DNA of 64,000 bases from Massilia atriviolacea (GTDB lineage Bacteria > Pseudomonadota > Gammaproteobacteria > Burkholderiales > Burkholderiaceae_D), in NCBI RefSeq assembly GCF_003953935.1, contig NZ_RXLQ01000004.1, positions 124,001 to 188,000 of the forward strand, given 5' to 3'. The translations under genes were made by a program, and so were the position numbers. Below, in pieces: positions 36,521 through 44,961 of this stretch (position 1 is the stretch's first letter; every line of letters starts with the position of its first letter). The notes under the pieces were generated by a model. The model was given only the letters and a program-made list of their open reading frames with translations. It ran no database searches and was not told the DNA's origin.

Positions 36521-37369
36521 TTATGTAGTGCCGCTCAGCTGTCCACCGCCGAGCCGTCCGCCGCTCACGCGTTCGATGCCGGCCAGGTCGCGCCAGCTCC
36601 GCACCTCGCCGTAGCCGCCGGCGTCCAGCAGGGCGCGCACCTGGGCCGCCTGGTCGTAGCCGTGCTCCATCAGCAGCCAGCCCTGCGGCGCGAGATGGTG
36701 TGGCGCGCCCGCCACAATGGTGCGCAGGGCCGACAGGCCGTCGGCATGGTCGGTCAGCGCGCCGGCCGGCTCGAAGCGCAGGTCGCCCTGGGCCAGGTGG
36801 ACGTCGCCGGCGGCGATGTAGGGGGGATTCGAGACGACCAGGTCGAAGCGCTCGCCGGCGATGGCGCCGAACCAGTCGCTTTGCACGAAGCGCACGGCGG
36901 CGCGGTTGCTGGCCGCATTGGCGCGCGCCACGGCCAGCGCGGCGGCGCTGACATCGAGGGCGGTCACGCCGGCGTCGGGCCGGGTGTGCGCCACGGCCAC
37001 CGCGATGGCGCCGCTGCCGGTGCCCATGTCGAGCATGCGCCCGCGCACTGGCAGGCGTTCGAGCGCCAGTTCGACCAGCAGTTCGGTATCGGGACGGGGA
37101 ATCAGCACGGCCTCGCTGACGGCGAAATCGAGGCCGTAGAATTCGCGCTTGCCGACGATGTAGGCAATCGGCTCGCCCGCCAGGCGCCGCTGCACCAGCG
37201 CCGCCAGCGCCTCGGCCTCGGGCTCCGTGAGCGCGCGTTCCGACTGGGTGATCAGGCCGATGCGCGTGATGCCGAGCGCATGGCAGGCCAGGATGCGGTT
37301 TTCCAGCGGGTCGAGCGGCAGCAGCGATTGCAGCGCGCCGACGCGCGCGCCGGCGACGATGGCGGCCAC
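36521..37369 (-). CDS. prmC: Peptide chain release factor N5-glutamine methyltransferase
   Basis: 282-residue SAM-dependent enzyme that methylates the GGQ glutamine of RF1/RF2. The catalytic NPPY is in VVSNPPYIAAGD; the SAM-binding loop is MLDMGTGSGAIAVAVA; REFYGLDFAVSEAVLIPRPDTELLVE is typical. A GTG at 37369, two bases after the dsbB stop, gives the normal N-terminus (VAAIVAGARVGALQSLLPLDPLENRILACHALG); longer starts would overlap dsbB. Its target gene prfA is two genes upstream. Confidence 0.9.
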   Translation of the reverse strand: MAAIVAGARVGALQSLLPLDPLENRILACHALGITRIGLITQSERALTEPEAEALAALVQRRLAGEPIAYIVGKREFYGLDFAVSEAVLIPRPDTELLVELALERLPVRGRMLDMGTGSGAIAVAVAHTRPDAGVTALDVSAAALAVARANAASNRAAVRFVQSDWFGAIAGERFDLVVSNPPYIAAGDVHLAQGDLRFEPAGALTDHADGLSALRTIVAGAPHHLAPQGWLLMEHGYDQAAQVRALLDAGGYGEVRSWRDLAGIERVSGGRLGGGQLSGTT

Positions 37370-37371
37370 GA

Positions 37372-37845
37372 TCAGCGGTTGCTGCGCCGTGCCAGCACGA
37401 CCAGCAGCGCCACGCTGATGATGGCGAACCAGAGTGCCGACCATTGCGGGATCGACAGGCCGAACAGGGTGTCGACCGCATCCTCGCACAGGCCGTCGGC
37501 CTCGAAAATCCATGGCAGGTAGATCGCGGTCGGGATTTTATTGAGCATGGTCTGCATCGGGTCGATGCCGCACGACAGGCCCGGATGGGCCAGCACCCAC
37601 AGCTGCTTGCCGGCGTAGAACAGGCCGGTCAGGGAGCCGGCCAGGCCGAAAAAGCTCCACAGCTTGAACTGCCTGGCCGAGGCCGCCGCCAGGCACACCA
37701 GTCCGCAGAAGAAGTAGGCGTAGCGCTGGATCACGCACAGCGGGCAGGGCAGCATGTTCTTGTAGTGCTGCAGATACAGCGCCGCGCCGAGCAGGGCGAA
37801 GCAGATCGCGGAAAGGGTCATCAGGATCGTGCGGTTGTTGGGCAT
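37372..37845 (-). CDS. dsbB: Disulfide bond formation protein B
   Basis: 157-residue inner-membrane quinone reductase that reoxidises DsbA. Both redox Cys pairs are visible: CPLC (C34, C37) and a second periplasmic loop pair (C92, C120). Four transmembrane helices are seen. An Arg follows CPLC in IQRYAYF, where quinone-interacting Arg is expected. It sits between prfA and prmC, which are often adjacent in related genomes. Confidence 0.93.
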   Translation of the reverse strand: MPNNRTILMTLSAICFALLGAALYLQHYKNMLPCPLCVIQRYAYFFCGLVCLAAASARQFKLWSFFGLAGSLTGLFYAGKQLWVLAHPGLSCGIDPMQTMLNKIPTAIYLPWIFEADGLCEDAVDTLFGLSIPQWSALWFAIISVALLVVLARRSNR

Positions 37846-37954
37846 CGTTTCAAGTCCTAGAAGTGTTTTTTATTGGTCTCGCGACATGCGGCGTGGGTAC
37901 GCAGCATTGTACAGTCTACAACGTCCGGCTTACCGATGGCTTAATCCGCGCCGT

Positions 37955-39031
37955 TCAGTCGCCCAGGGCCGCCAGCAATTCGGCCTGGTGTTCGGCCGCC
38001 AGCGCATTGGTCAGCTCGCTCAGTTCGCCGTCCATGATGAAGTCGAGTTTATACAAGGTCAGGTTGATGCGGTGGTCCGTCATGCGGCCCTGCGGGAAAT
38101 TATAGGTGCGGATCCGCTCGCTGCGGTCGCCCGAGCCGATCAGGCTCTTGCGGGTGGCCGCTTCCTTCGACTGCTGCTCGCGCAGCTGCACGTCCTTGAT
38201 GCGCGCGGCCAGCACCTTGAGCGCCGAGGCCTTGTTCTTGTGCTGGCTGCGGTCGTCCTGGCATTCGACCACGATCCCGGTCGGCAGGTGGGTGATGCGC
38301 ACCGCCGAATCGGTCTTGTTGATGTGCTGCCCGCCGGCGCCCGAGGCGCGGTAGGTGTCGATGCGCAGGTCGGCCGGGTTGATGTTGACGTCTTCGACTT
38401 CATCGGCCTCGGGCATCACGGCCACGGTGCAGGCCGAGGTGTGGATGCGGCCCTGGGTTTCGGTGGCCGGCACGCGCTGCACGCGGTGGCCGCCCGATTC
38501 GAACTTGAGCTTGGAGTAGGCGCCGTTGCCGATCAGGCGCACGATCACCTCGCGGTAGCCGCCCAGGTCCGAGGCCGATTCCGAGACCGTCTCGACCTGC
38601 CAGCGATTGCGTTCGGCGAAGCGCACGTACATGCGCAGCAGGTCGCCTGCGAACAGGGCCGACTCGTCGCCGCCGGTGCCGGCGCGGATTTCGAGGAAGA
38701 TGTTGCGCTCGTCGTTGACGTCCTTCGGCAGCAGCATCTTTTGCAGGTCCAGCTCCAGCTGCGCCACGCGCGCCTTGCCGGCCTCGATTTCTTCCTGCGC
38801 GAAGTCCTTCATGTCGGGGTCGGCCAGCATCTCCTGCGCTTCGGCGATATCGTCCTGGGCGCGCTGGTATTCCTTGAACAGCGCCACCAGCGGGCCGATT
38901 TCGGCGTGCTCGCGCGTCATCTTGCGGTAGGCGTCCATGTTCGCGGTCGCGCCTTCGCTCATGAGCAATTCGTCAAGTTCGACAAGGCGGTTGGCCAGTT
39001 GATCCAGCTTGGCCAGCATCGATGGTTTCAT
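37955..39031 (-). CDS. prfA: Peptide chain release factor 1
   Basis: 358 residues. The GGQ peptidyl-hydrolysis motif is in [21 protein letters not shown], and the PxT-type stop-codon recognition motif is [13 protein letters not shown], which identifies RF1 (UAA/UAG). [28 protein letters not shown] is also diagnostic. It lies 78 bases downstream of hemA, the usual order in many proteobacteria. Confidence 0.96.
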   Translation of the reverse strand: MKPSMLAKLDQLANRLVELDELLMSEGATANMDAYRKMTREHAEIGPLVALFKEYQRAQDDIAEAQEMLADPDMKDFAQEEIEAGKARVAQLELDLQKMLLPKDVNDERNIFLEIRAGTGGDESALFAGDLLRMYVRFAERNRWQVETVSESASDLGGYREVIVRLIGNGAYSKLKFESGGHRVQRVPATETQGRIHTSACTVAVMPEADEVEDVNINPADLRIDTYRASGAGGQHINKTDSAVRITHLPTGIVVECQDDRSQHKNKASALKVLAARIKDVQLREQQSKEAATRKSLIGSGDRSERIRTYNFPQGRMTDHRINLTLYKLDFIMDGELSELTNALAAEHQAELLAALGD

Positions 39032-39109
39032 AGGGTCCGGATAAGGTAAAGGGGGCTGACAGGGAAGAACGGCGTACGGCCGCGCGCACGCGGCGCGGCG
39101 GCGCGGGCG

Positions 39110-40384
39110 CTAACGGCGGCCGCGGAACAACTGGGGCAGCAGGCTGGCGAGGCGGGCGCGCTCGTCGCCCTGGGCGCGGTGCAGCGCCTGCTGCGGGCCG
39201 TGCAGGAACTTGGCGGTCAGGCCCTTGGAGAGGGCGTCCAGCACGGCGTCGACATCGTCGCCGCGCGCCAGCATTTTTTTGGCGCGTTCGAGTTCGAACA
39301 GGCGCATCGCTTCGCTATTTTCTTGCAGGTCCTGGATCACCGGCACCATGGCGCGGTCGTCGATCCAGTGCATGAAGGACTGCACGCGCGTTTCGATGAT
39401 GGCCTCGGCCTGGGCCACGGCGGCCTGGCGGCTTTCCAGCCCGGTCTGGACCACCTGTCCGAGGTCGTCGACGGTGTACAGGAAGACGTCGTCGAGGCGG
39501 CCGACTTCCGGTTCGATATCGCGCGGCACGGCCAGGTCGACCATGAACATCGGCTTGTGGCGGCGCGCCTTGATCGCCCGTTCGACCAGGCCCAGGCCGA
39601 TCAGCGGCAGCGAGGACGCGGTGCAGGAGATGACGATGTCGAACTGCGCCAGCTGCTCGGGCAGGGCGGCCAGGCGGATCGCCTTGCCGTTGAAGCGGTG
39701 CGCCAGCGTTTCGCCGCGCTCCATGGTGCGGTTGGCGATGGTGATGTTCTTCGGGTTCTGGGCCGCGAAGTGCGTGGCGCACAGTTCGATCATTTCGCCG
39801 GCGCCGATGAACAGCACGTTCTGGTCGGAGATCTTGTCGAAGATGCGCTGCGACAGGCGCACCGCGGCGGCCGCCATCGACACGCTGTGGGCCCCGATTT
39901 CGGTAGTGGTGCGCACTTCCTTGGCCACCGAAAAACTGCGCTGGAACAGCTGGTGCAGGTAGGTGCCCAGGCCCCCGGCTTCGTCGGCCAGGCGCATCGC
40001 GTCCTTCATCTGGCCGAGGATCTGCGGTTCGCCCAGCACCATGGAGTCGAGCCCGGAGGCGACCCGGAATGCATGACGCACGGCGGCATCGTGCGGCAGC
40101 ATGTACAGATGCGGGCGCAGTTCGGCGAAGTTGAGCTTGTGGTAGTCGGCCAGGAAGTGGGCGCTCGCATCGAGCGGGTTGGCGACGTCGCTGGCGGCGT
40201 ACATCTCGGTGCGGTTGCAGGTCGAGAGGATGGCCGCTTCGTCGCCGCCGCGGTTGTCGATGCGGGCAAACCAGCCGCGCGCCGCCTGCACCGCCTGGCC
40301 GAGCTGGTCGGGCGCGAGCGCCAGCTGCTCGCGAAGCGAGACCGGTGCGGTGGTGTGGTTGAGGCCGACGGCGAGCAGTTGCAT
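39110..40384 (-). CDS. hemA: Glutamyl-tRNA reductase
   Basis: 424-residue NADPH-dependent enzyme that makes glutamate-1-semialdehyde, the first step of C5 tetrapyrrole synthesis. It begins [22 protein letters not shown]; the catalytic Cys is in [17 protein letters not shown]-binding is [18 protein letters not shown], and [29 protein letters not shown] is conserved. A minus-strand TATAAT at 40419-40414, about 30 bases before the ATG, is a likely own promoter. Confidence 0.96.
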   Translation of the reverse strand: MQLLAVGLNHTTAPVSLREQLALAPDQLGQAVQAARGWFARIDNRGGDEAAILSTCNRTEMYAASDVANPLDASAHFLADYHKLNFAELRPHLYMLPHDAAVRHAFRVASGLDSMVLGEPQILGQMKDAMRLADEAGGLGTYLHQLFQRSFSVAKEVRTTTEIGAHSVSMAAAAVRLSQRIFDKISDQNVLFIGAGEMIELCATHFAAQNPKNITIANRTMERGETLAHRFNGKAIRLAALPEQLAQFDIVISCTASSLPLIGLGLVERAIKARRHKPMFMVDLAVPRDIEPEVGRLDDVFLYTVDDLGQVVQTGLESRQAAVAQAEAIIETRVQSFMHWIDDRAMVPVIQDLQENSEAMRLFELERAKKMLARGDDVDAVLDALSKGLTAKFLHGPQQALHRAQGDERARLASLLPQLFRGRR

Positions 40385-40562
40385 GGCTTTACAGTGTACG
40401 GAGGTATGCCGGCATTATACCGTGATGTGGCAATGGCCTACCGAAAGGAGGGGTTTTTGGTGCAGGAGGGCAACGCTTGGGAGCGATGAAGCGGGACAGC
40501 GGGGGCGCTGGTTGCCGGATCGGCAATCGGGAATCAGCTGAACCATTGGCGAACATGCCGGT

Positions 40563-40691
40563 CAAACAATGACAAACCCGCCGGGAGGCGGGTTTGGCGG
40601 AATTCTGGATGGCCCCGGCGGACCGGGGCCAAGATCGGACCTAGTGTCATCACCAGTAAGGGTGGCTGGGAGAGGACATTCCTAGGGCTGC
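40563..40691 (-). ncRNA. Candidate structured small RNA, family not recognised
   Basis: A roughly 129-base transcript is predicted from a TTGATT-16-TATAAT promoter at 40725-40698 to a terminator at 40595-40565. From 5' to 3' the RNA has a nested stem (CCUAG/CUAGG, UGUC/GACA, CCAG/CUGG, with a CCACCCUUA apical loop), then an 8-base-pair GC stem with UCCG tetraloop (40630-40611), then the terminator hairpin. It matches none of 6S, SRP, tmRNA or RNase P signatures. It is divergent from a HEPN Abi-family gene and upstream of hemA on the same strand, so an attenuated hemA leader is the alternative. Confidence 0.5.
40574..40595 (-). terminator. Terminator of the candidate small RNA
   Basis: AAACCCGCC and GGCGGGTTT form a 9-base-pair hairpin with a four-base loop. 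On the minus strand it runs into TTTGTCATTGTTT, an interrupted T tract. Confidence 0.6.
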
Positions 40692-40697
40692 GACAAA

Positions 40698-40725
40698 ATT
40701 ATAGCACCCTGTGCCTAAAAATCAA
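40698..40725 (-). promoter_or_regulatory. Near-consensus sigma-70 promoter
   Basis: On the minus strand TTGATT (40725-40720) and a perfect TATAAT (40703-40698) are 16 bases apart. The predicted transcription start is near 40691, and the only thing transcribed before the terminator is the candidate small RNA. Confidence 0.65.
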
Positions 40726-40737
40726 GCAGGTACCGAT

Positions 40738-41379
40738 ATGAAATGGACCGACCTGGAACGACATTTTTCAGCTGCCAGGCTGGGCCGTTACTGGGCCTTG
40801 TGCCCGGGCGATGAAGCCAAGGCCGCATCCGTGTATGTGAACAATATGCTGCTGGCTGGCGCGATGACACCCATGCTGAGTGTCCTGGAAATTGCGCTCA
40901 GAAATGGTATTCACAGTCGCATGTCCGCGCTGTACCGGCGGCCCGACTGGTGGGAAGTATTGGCAGGCAATCCGGCCTTTGCGCGCCAGACCAAGGAGGT
41001 CAACGGCGCAAAGGAGCGGCTGCAACGGCGTGCCGAAAGCGCCACCTCCGACAAAATTGTGGCGGAGTTAAACTTCGGTTTCTGGAGTTCGCTCTTCAAC
41101 GGCAGCTTCGCAACTGTCGTCTGGAAAGACCTGCGCCTGGCATTTCCGCACTGTCCGAAACCGCTGCGCAAGCGAAAGGCCATCTCATCGGCACTGAATC
41201 AGATGCGCGACTTGCGCAATCGGGTATTCCACCACGAGCCGCTATTGTGGTTGCGCCCCGGCCTGCTCGATTTGCACGCCAGGGGAACGGAAGTGATCGG
41301 CTGGATCGATCCCCAGCTGGCGCGATGGCTGGCCAGCTACGATCCCCTGCCTGCCGCATGGGCCGCTTGCCGGCCGTGA
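40738..41379 (+). CDS. Abi-family HEPN-domain protein
   Basis: 213-residue, all-helical protein resembling Abi-family abortive-infection proteins. Family stretches: an N-terminal LERHFSAARLGRYWALCPGD, LSVLEIALRNGIHSRM, KIVAELNFGFWSSLFNGSF, and a C-terminal HEPN ribonuclease motif RNRVFHHEP (R160, N161, H165). No membrane segment was seen. The ATG at 40738 is chosen; an in-frame GTG lies at 40711. Its base composition is lower in GC than the surrounding housekeeping genes. HEPN Abi proteins are RNA-cleaving toxins or phage-defence effectors. The gene is divergent from the candidate small RNA and converges on the response-regulator gene. Confidence 0.8.
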   Translation: MKWTDLERHFSAARLGRYWALCPGDEAKAASVYVNNMLLAGAMTPMLSVLEIALRNGIHSRMSALYRRPDWWEVLAGNPAFARQTKEVNGAKERLQRRAESATSDKIVAELNFGFWSSLFNGSFATVVWKDLRLAFPHCPKPLRKRKAISSALNQMRDLRNRVFHHEPLLWLRPGLLDLHARGTEVIGWIDPQLARWLASYDPLPAAWAACRP

Positions 41380-41407
41380 CAGCATCCGGCTGGCGCTGCC
41401 TCAGTGC

Positions 41408-42097
41408 TCACACCCCCAGCTTTTCCAGCCGGTAGCCGTAGCTGTACACCGGCACCAGCCGGAAGCCGTTCTCCGGGCGCAGCTGCAATTTGTTTCTTAC
41501 ACGCGACACATGGGTATCCATGGTGCGCGAGGGTACCGCCGTTTCGCGGATCCACACCGCTTCGTGGATATAGGCGCGCGACAGCGGCCGGCCGATATTC
41601 CGAAAAAACAACAGTGCCAGGTAGAATTCCTTGTGCGTGACATCGATGACATTGCCATCCATCAACAGACGCCCGGGCCGGGTTTCGAAAATATACGGTC
41701 CGAACTGCAGTTGTTCGGCCCCGTTCTGGGCCGGATAGGCGCGCCGCAGCAGCGCCTGCACGCGCGCCACCAGTTCGCCCCGGCGCAGCGGCTTGACCAT
41801 GTAATCGTCGGCGCCGGCGCCGATGCCCGCCACGATGTCGTCCTCGGCCGAACTGTTGGTGAGGAACATCATCGGGGTGGTGGCCGGCAGCTTTTCCTTG
41901 GCGCGGCGCAGCACCTCGGTGCCGTTCATATCGCTCACCTGCCAGTCGAGAATGAGCATGTCGAAGCTGTCTTTACGCAGCTGTCCCAGCAAATCCTTAC
42001 CGCTGTCGAATGACTGACAGACGTGTCCGGCGGAGGTCAGCACCTGGCAGATCAGGTCTGCCTGGCTGCGGTCATTGTCTAGGACTGCAATTCTCAT
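41408..42097 (-). CDS. OmpR/PhoB-type response regulator
   Basis: 229 residues. The receiver domain has an acidic N-terminal pocket (DND), phosphoacceptor D51 (LILDWQVSD), T80 (FLTNSS) and K102 (MVKPL). The C-terminal winged helix includes VTHKEFYLALLFFRNIGRPLSRAYIHEAVW and the final VPVYSYGYRLEKL. No cognate histidine kinase is adjacent, so it is an orphan here. It is divergent from the DUF697-like gene across 245 bases. Confidence 0.9.
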   Translation of the reverse strand: MRIAVLDNDRSQADLICQVLTSAGHVCQSFDSGKDLLGQLRKDSFDMLILDWQVSDMNGTEVLRRAKEKLPATTPMMFLTNSSAEDDIVAGIGAGADDYMVKPLRRGELVARVQALLRRAYPAQNGAEQLQFGPYIFETRPGRLLMDGNVIDVTHKEFYLALLFFRNIGRPLSRAYIHEAVWIRETAVPSRTMDTHVSRVRNKLQLRPENGFRLVPVYSYGYRLEKLGV

Positions 42098-42342
42098 GAT
42101 GGCATGTGTCGAACGTAAAAACGTGTCGTAGGAGGAGTCCTACCTTTTGACTAATGAATAGTTACTCTGAATATAACAGACTTTTACAAAGCAACACTTA
42201 ATTGGAACACATTAATTTACACCCGGCAACGAACTGATCTGTCGTGCCATCCCCTCGCCTGATTACACGGTACACTGGAAAAACCCCGATTTCAATCGAC
42301 TTTTTGAGTCTTGAAGGAAATTTACATATCGAAAGGAGCACC

Positions 42343-42834
42343 ATGAACGATGACTTGACAACGATTCCAGGCAATGCGGAAGCTATTTTGCAAGTCCGCG
42401 AAGATTGCCGCCGCATGGTGCGCAACCGCGCCGCCGTCTCGGCCGGCGTCTCGGCGCTGCCGGTTCCCGGCCTCGATGTGATGTCCGACCTGAGCATGCT
42501 GACCGGCCTCGTCAACGACGTCAACGCCGCCTTCGGCCTGACCGCCGAACAGGTCGAGCACTTGCAGCCGGCCTACAAGCGCATCGTGTTCGGCGCGGCG
42601 GCGGGCGTGGGCGGGATGATGGTTGGAAAATTGATCACGCGCCAGCTGGCCGCGCGCCTGCTCAAGCGCGCCGGGACCAGGGTATTGGCCAAGTCGGCCG
42701 CGCGCTTCGTGCCGCTGGCCGGCCAGCTGGCCTCGGCGGCGATCGGGTTTACCGTGTTCCGCAAGCTGGGCTACGACCATGTGGAGGCGTGCACCACGGT
42801 GGCGCAGGAATTGCTGGCGGCGCGCGCCGCCTAG
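42343..42834 (+). CDS. DUF697/YcjF-like membrane-associated protein
   Basis: 163 residues. The ATG at 42343 follows AAAGGAGCACC, a strong ribosome binding site that fixes the start. RAAVSAGVSALPVPGLDVMSDLSMLTGLVNDVNAAFGL and two hydrophobic stretches (FGAAAGVGGMMVGKLI; AARFVPLAGQLASAAIGFTVFRKLG) match the DUF697 domain found next to Era/YcjX-like GTPases. No GTPase is adjacent. Its function is unknown. Confidence 0.72.
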   Translation: MNDDLTTIPGNAEAILQVREDCRRMVRNRAAVSAGVSALPVPGLDVMSDLSMLTGLVNDVNAAFGLTAEQVEHLQPAYKRIVFGAAAGVGGMMVGKLITRQLAARLLKRAGTRVLAKSAARFVPLAGQLASAAIGFTVFRKLGYDHVEACTTVAQELLAARAA

Positions 42835-42883
42835 CGTTGCGGGCTTGCCGCCTCGGCTGTGCTGCCGAGGCGCAGCCGGCGCA

Positions 42884-43135
42884 TCAGGTGTCCGGCAGCA
42901 CCACGTTTACTTCGAGCACTTCCAGGTTGCCCTGGCGGTCCAGCGACAGCTTGATGTCGTCCGGATTGACGCGCGTGTACTTCGAGATCACTTCGAGCAG
43001 TTCGCGGTGCAGCGCCGGCAGGAAATCCGGGCCGGTGCGCTGGCCGCGTTCGCGCGCGATGATGATCTGCAGGCGCTCCTTGGCCGCGGTGGCGCTTTTC
43101 GGCTTGGAGGGGAACAGGAATGAAAGCAGGGCCAT
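42884..43135 (-). CDS. minE: Cell division topological specificity factor MinE
   Basis: 83 residues: an N-terminal amphipathic anti-MinCD segment (SFLFPSKPKSATAAKERLQIIIARER), then a C-terminal topological-specificity domain (LLEVISKYTRVNPDDIKLSLDRQGNLEVLEVNVVLP). It stimulates MinD ATPase and drives pole-to-pole oscillation. It starts one base after the minD stop. Confidence 0.95.
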   Translation of the reverse strand: MALLSFLFPSKPKSATAAKERLQIIIARERGQRTGPDFLPALHRELLEVISKYTRVNPDDIKLSLDRQGNLEVLEVNVVLPDT

Positions 43136-43136
43136 A

Positions 43137-43952
43137 TCACTTTACTCCGAAGATGCGCTGGAATATGCCTGGTTTTTCATAGCTGGTAAAGCGCAGCGGC
43201 ACGTCCTCGCCGAGAAAGCGCGAGACCACGTCCTCGTAGGCCTCGGCCACGTCGGTGCCCTTGAAATGAATCGCCGGATTGCCCTGGTTCGATGCGTGCA
43301 GCACCGACTCGGATTCGGGGATGATGCCGACCAGGGGAATGCGCAGGATTTCCTGCACATCCTGGTAGGACAGCATTTCATCGTTCTCGACCCGCTTCGG
43401 CGAATAGCGCGTGATCAAGAGGTGTTCCTTGACCGGCTCGGCGCCGGTCTGGGCGCGCCGCGACTTGGCCTGGATGATGCCGAGGATGCGGTCCGAATCG
43501 CGCACCGACGACACTTCCGGATTGGTCACGATGATCGCTTCGTCGGCGAAGGTGAGCGCCATCAGCGCGCCATGCTCGATGCCGGCCGGCGAATCGCAGA
43601 TGATGTATTCGAAACCCATGTTGATCAGGTCGTGCAGCACGCGTTCGACGCCTTCTTCCGACAAGGCATCCTTGTCGCGCGTCTGCGAGGCCGGCAAGAT
43701 GAACAGGTTGTCGCAGTGCTTGTCCTTGATCAGCGCCTGGTTGAGCGAGGCTTCGCCATTGATGACGTTGATCAGGTCGTAGACGACGCGCCGTTCGCAA
43801 CCCATGATCAGGTCGAGATTGCGCAGGCCGACATCGAAGTCGAGCACGGCGGTCTTGTGGCCACGCATGGCCAGGCCGGTGGAAAAGCTGGCGCTGGAGG
43901 TCGTCTTGCCGACGCCACCCTTGCCGGAAGTCACAACAATAATTCGTGCCAC
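43137..43952 (-). CDS. minD: Septum site-determining ATPase MinD
   Basis: 271-residue ParA-like ATPase. It has the deviant Walker A VTSGKGGVGKTTSSA, switch regions CDSPAGIEHGALMAL, and a C-terminal amphipathic membrane-targeting helix (GIFQRIFGVK). It recruits MinC to the membrane to block polar Z rings. It lies between minC (27-base gap) and minE. Confidence 0.97.
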   Translation of the reverse strand: MARIIVVTSGKGGVGKTTSSASFSTGLAMRGHKTAVLDFDVGLRNLDLIMGCERRVVYDLINVINGEASLNQALIKDKHCDNLFILPASQTRDKDALSEEGVERVLHDLINMGFEYIICDSPAGIEHGALMALTFADEAIIVTNPEVSSVRDSDRILGIIQAKSRRAQTGAEPVKEHLLITRYSPKRVENDEMLSYQDVQEILRIPLVGIIPESESVLHASNQGNPAIHFKGTDVAEAYEDVVSRFLGEDVPLRFTSYEKPGIFQRIFGVK

Positions 43953-43979
43953 AGGGGGTCCTTTTTTCGTATCTGGTAT

Positions 43980-44726
43980 TTAAACGCGGGAGGCCGGACT
44001 GATCGACAGTATATCGATTCGGTCGCCGATCAAGCGGATTTGCGTGGGCTGGCGCGCCAGCTGCGGCGCGAAGCCATCTTCGAAGGTGCGGTAGACGCCG
44101 GCGATCGAGACCAGTTCGGGCTGCATTGCCATGGCGAAGATACGCGCATCGGCATTGCCCGACGCGCCCGCGAGTGCGCGTCCGAACAGCGACGCGTAAA
44201 TATGGATGCTGCCGTCGGCGATGATCTCGGCGCCGTTGTTGACCACCGCCGTGACGATCAGGTCGCCGCCGCGCGCGTACACGCGCTGGCCGGCGCGCAC
44301 CGGGGTGTCGATGATCATGGTGCCGGGCGTGACGAGGGGGGCGGGCGCGGCGGGCGGCGCGGCGGCGGCCGGCGCCGGCGTGTCGGCGCGCGCCTTGTCG
44401 CCGCTGGCGCCGTCGTCGAGCGACAGGCCGCGCGCGCGGATCGCCTCGTGCATGGAAGCCGGGGCGCCGCGCACGGCCACCGCGTTCAGGTGGTATTTCT
44501 TGAGCAGCCCGACCATCTTGTCCCAGTCGATGCGCGGCGCGTTCTCGGCCAGGGCGCTGATATCGATCACGGCGAATTCGTCTTCGAAGAAATCGGCCGA
44601 GCCGCCCGTCATCTGCTTGAGCGCCGCATCGATGGCCAGCGGGTCGGCCGAATACAGAATCGTGGAGATCGCCACCACGGTGGATATCTTGATTTCGATA
44701 GGCAGTTGGGACGGGCTTTTGAGCAT
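43980..44726 (-). CDS. minC: Septum site-determining protein MinC
   Basis: 248 residues. The N-terminal FtsZ-inhibiting domain (about 1-105) is joined by an Ala/Pro-rich linker (TPAPAAAAPPAAPAPLV) to a C-terminal beta-helix domain (RAGQRVYARGGDLIVTAVVNNGAEIIADGSIHIYASLFGRALAGASGN) that binds MinD. The ATG at 44726 (MLKSPSQLP) is chosen over an upstream in-frame ATG at 44762. Confidence 0.94.
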   Translation of the reverse strand: MLKSPSQLPIEIKISTVVAISTILYSADPLAIDAALKQMTGGSADFFEDEFAVIDISALAENAPRIDWDKMVGLLKKYHLNAVAVRGAPASMHEAIRARGLSLDDGASGDKARADTPAPAAAAPPAAPAPLVTPGTMIIDTPVRAGQRVYARGGDLIVTAVVNNGAEIIADGSIHIYASLFGRALAGASGNADARIFAMAMQPELVSIAGVYRTFEDGFAPQLARQPTQIRLIGDRIDILSISPASRV

Positions 44727-44961
44727 AGACGAGTCGTGAGGGATGGGCGGATCATCGCCCAAAGTGGCGCAGGCTCGTGCATTCTACTGTGAAAATTGCG
44801 GTTCGGGGAGGCTTGCCATGCATGTTCCGCGAGGCAACTCCAAACCGGTTTTGAGGGGCGCCGGCGGCCTTGCGCGCGCTTCTGCAAGGCTCAGGCCGTG
44901 TCCGAATGTCAGACCTGGCACCCGGATGGACACGCACCCGGGTGGACACCGGCAGGGATGG

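Larger units (their letters stand above)
40385..40737. other. Intergenic region between hemA and the Abi-family gene
   Basis: 353 bases between divergent genes. The part next to hemA (40385-40560) should hold the hemA promoter, including TATAAT at 40419-40414. The rest carries a candidate structured non-coding RNA with promoter and terminator, each listed separately. No protein gene was seen. Confidence 0.6.

Noticed and set aside
40738-41379. Cas13-like CRISPR effector
   Set aside because: Only one HEPN motif, 213 residues and no repeat array nearby; it fits an Abi-family protein.
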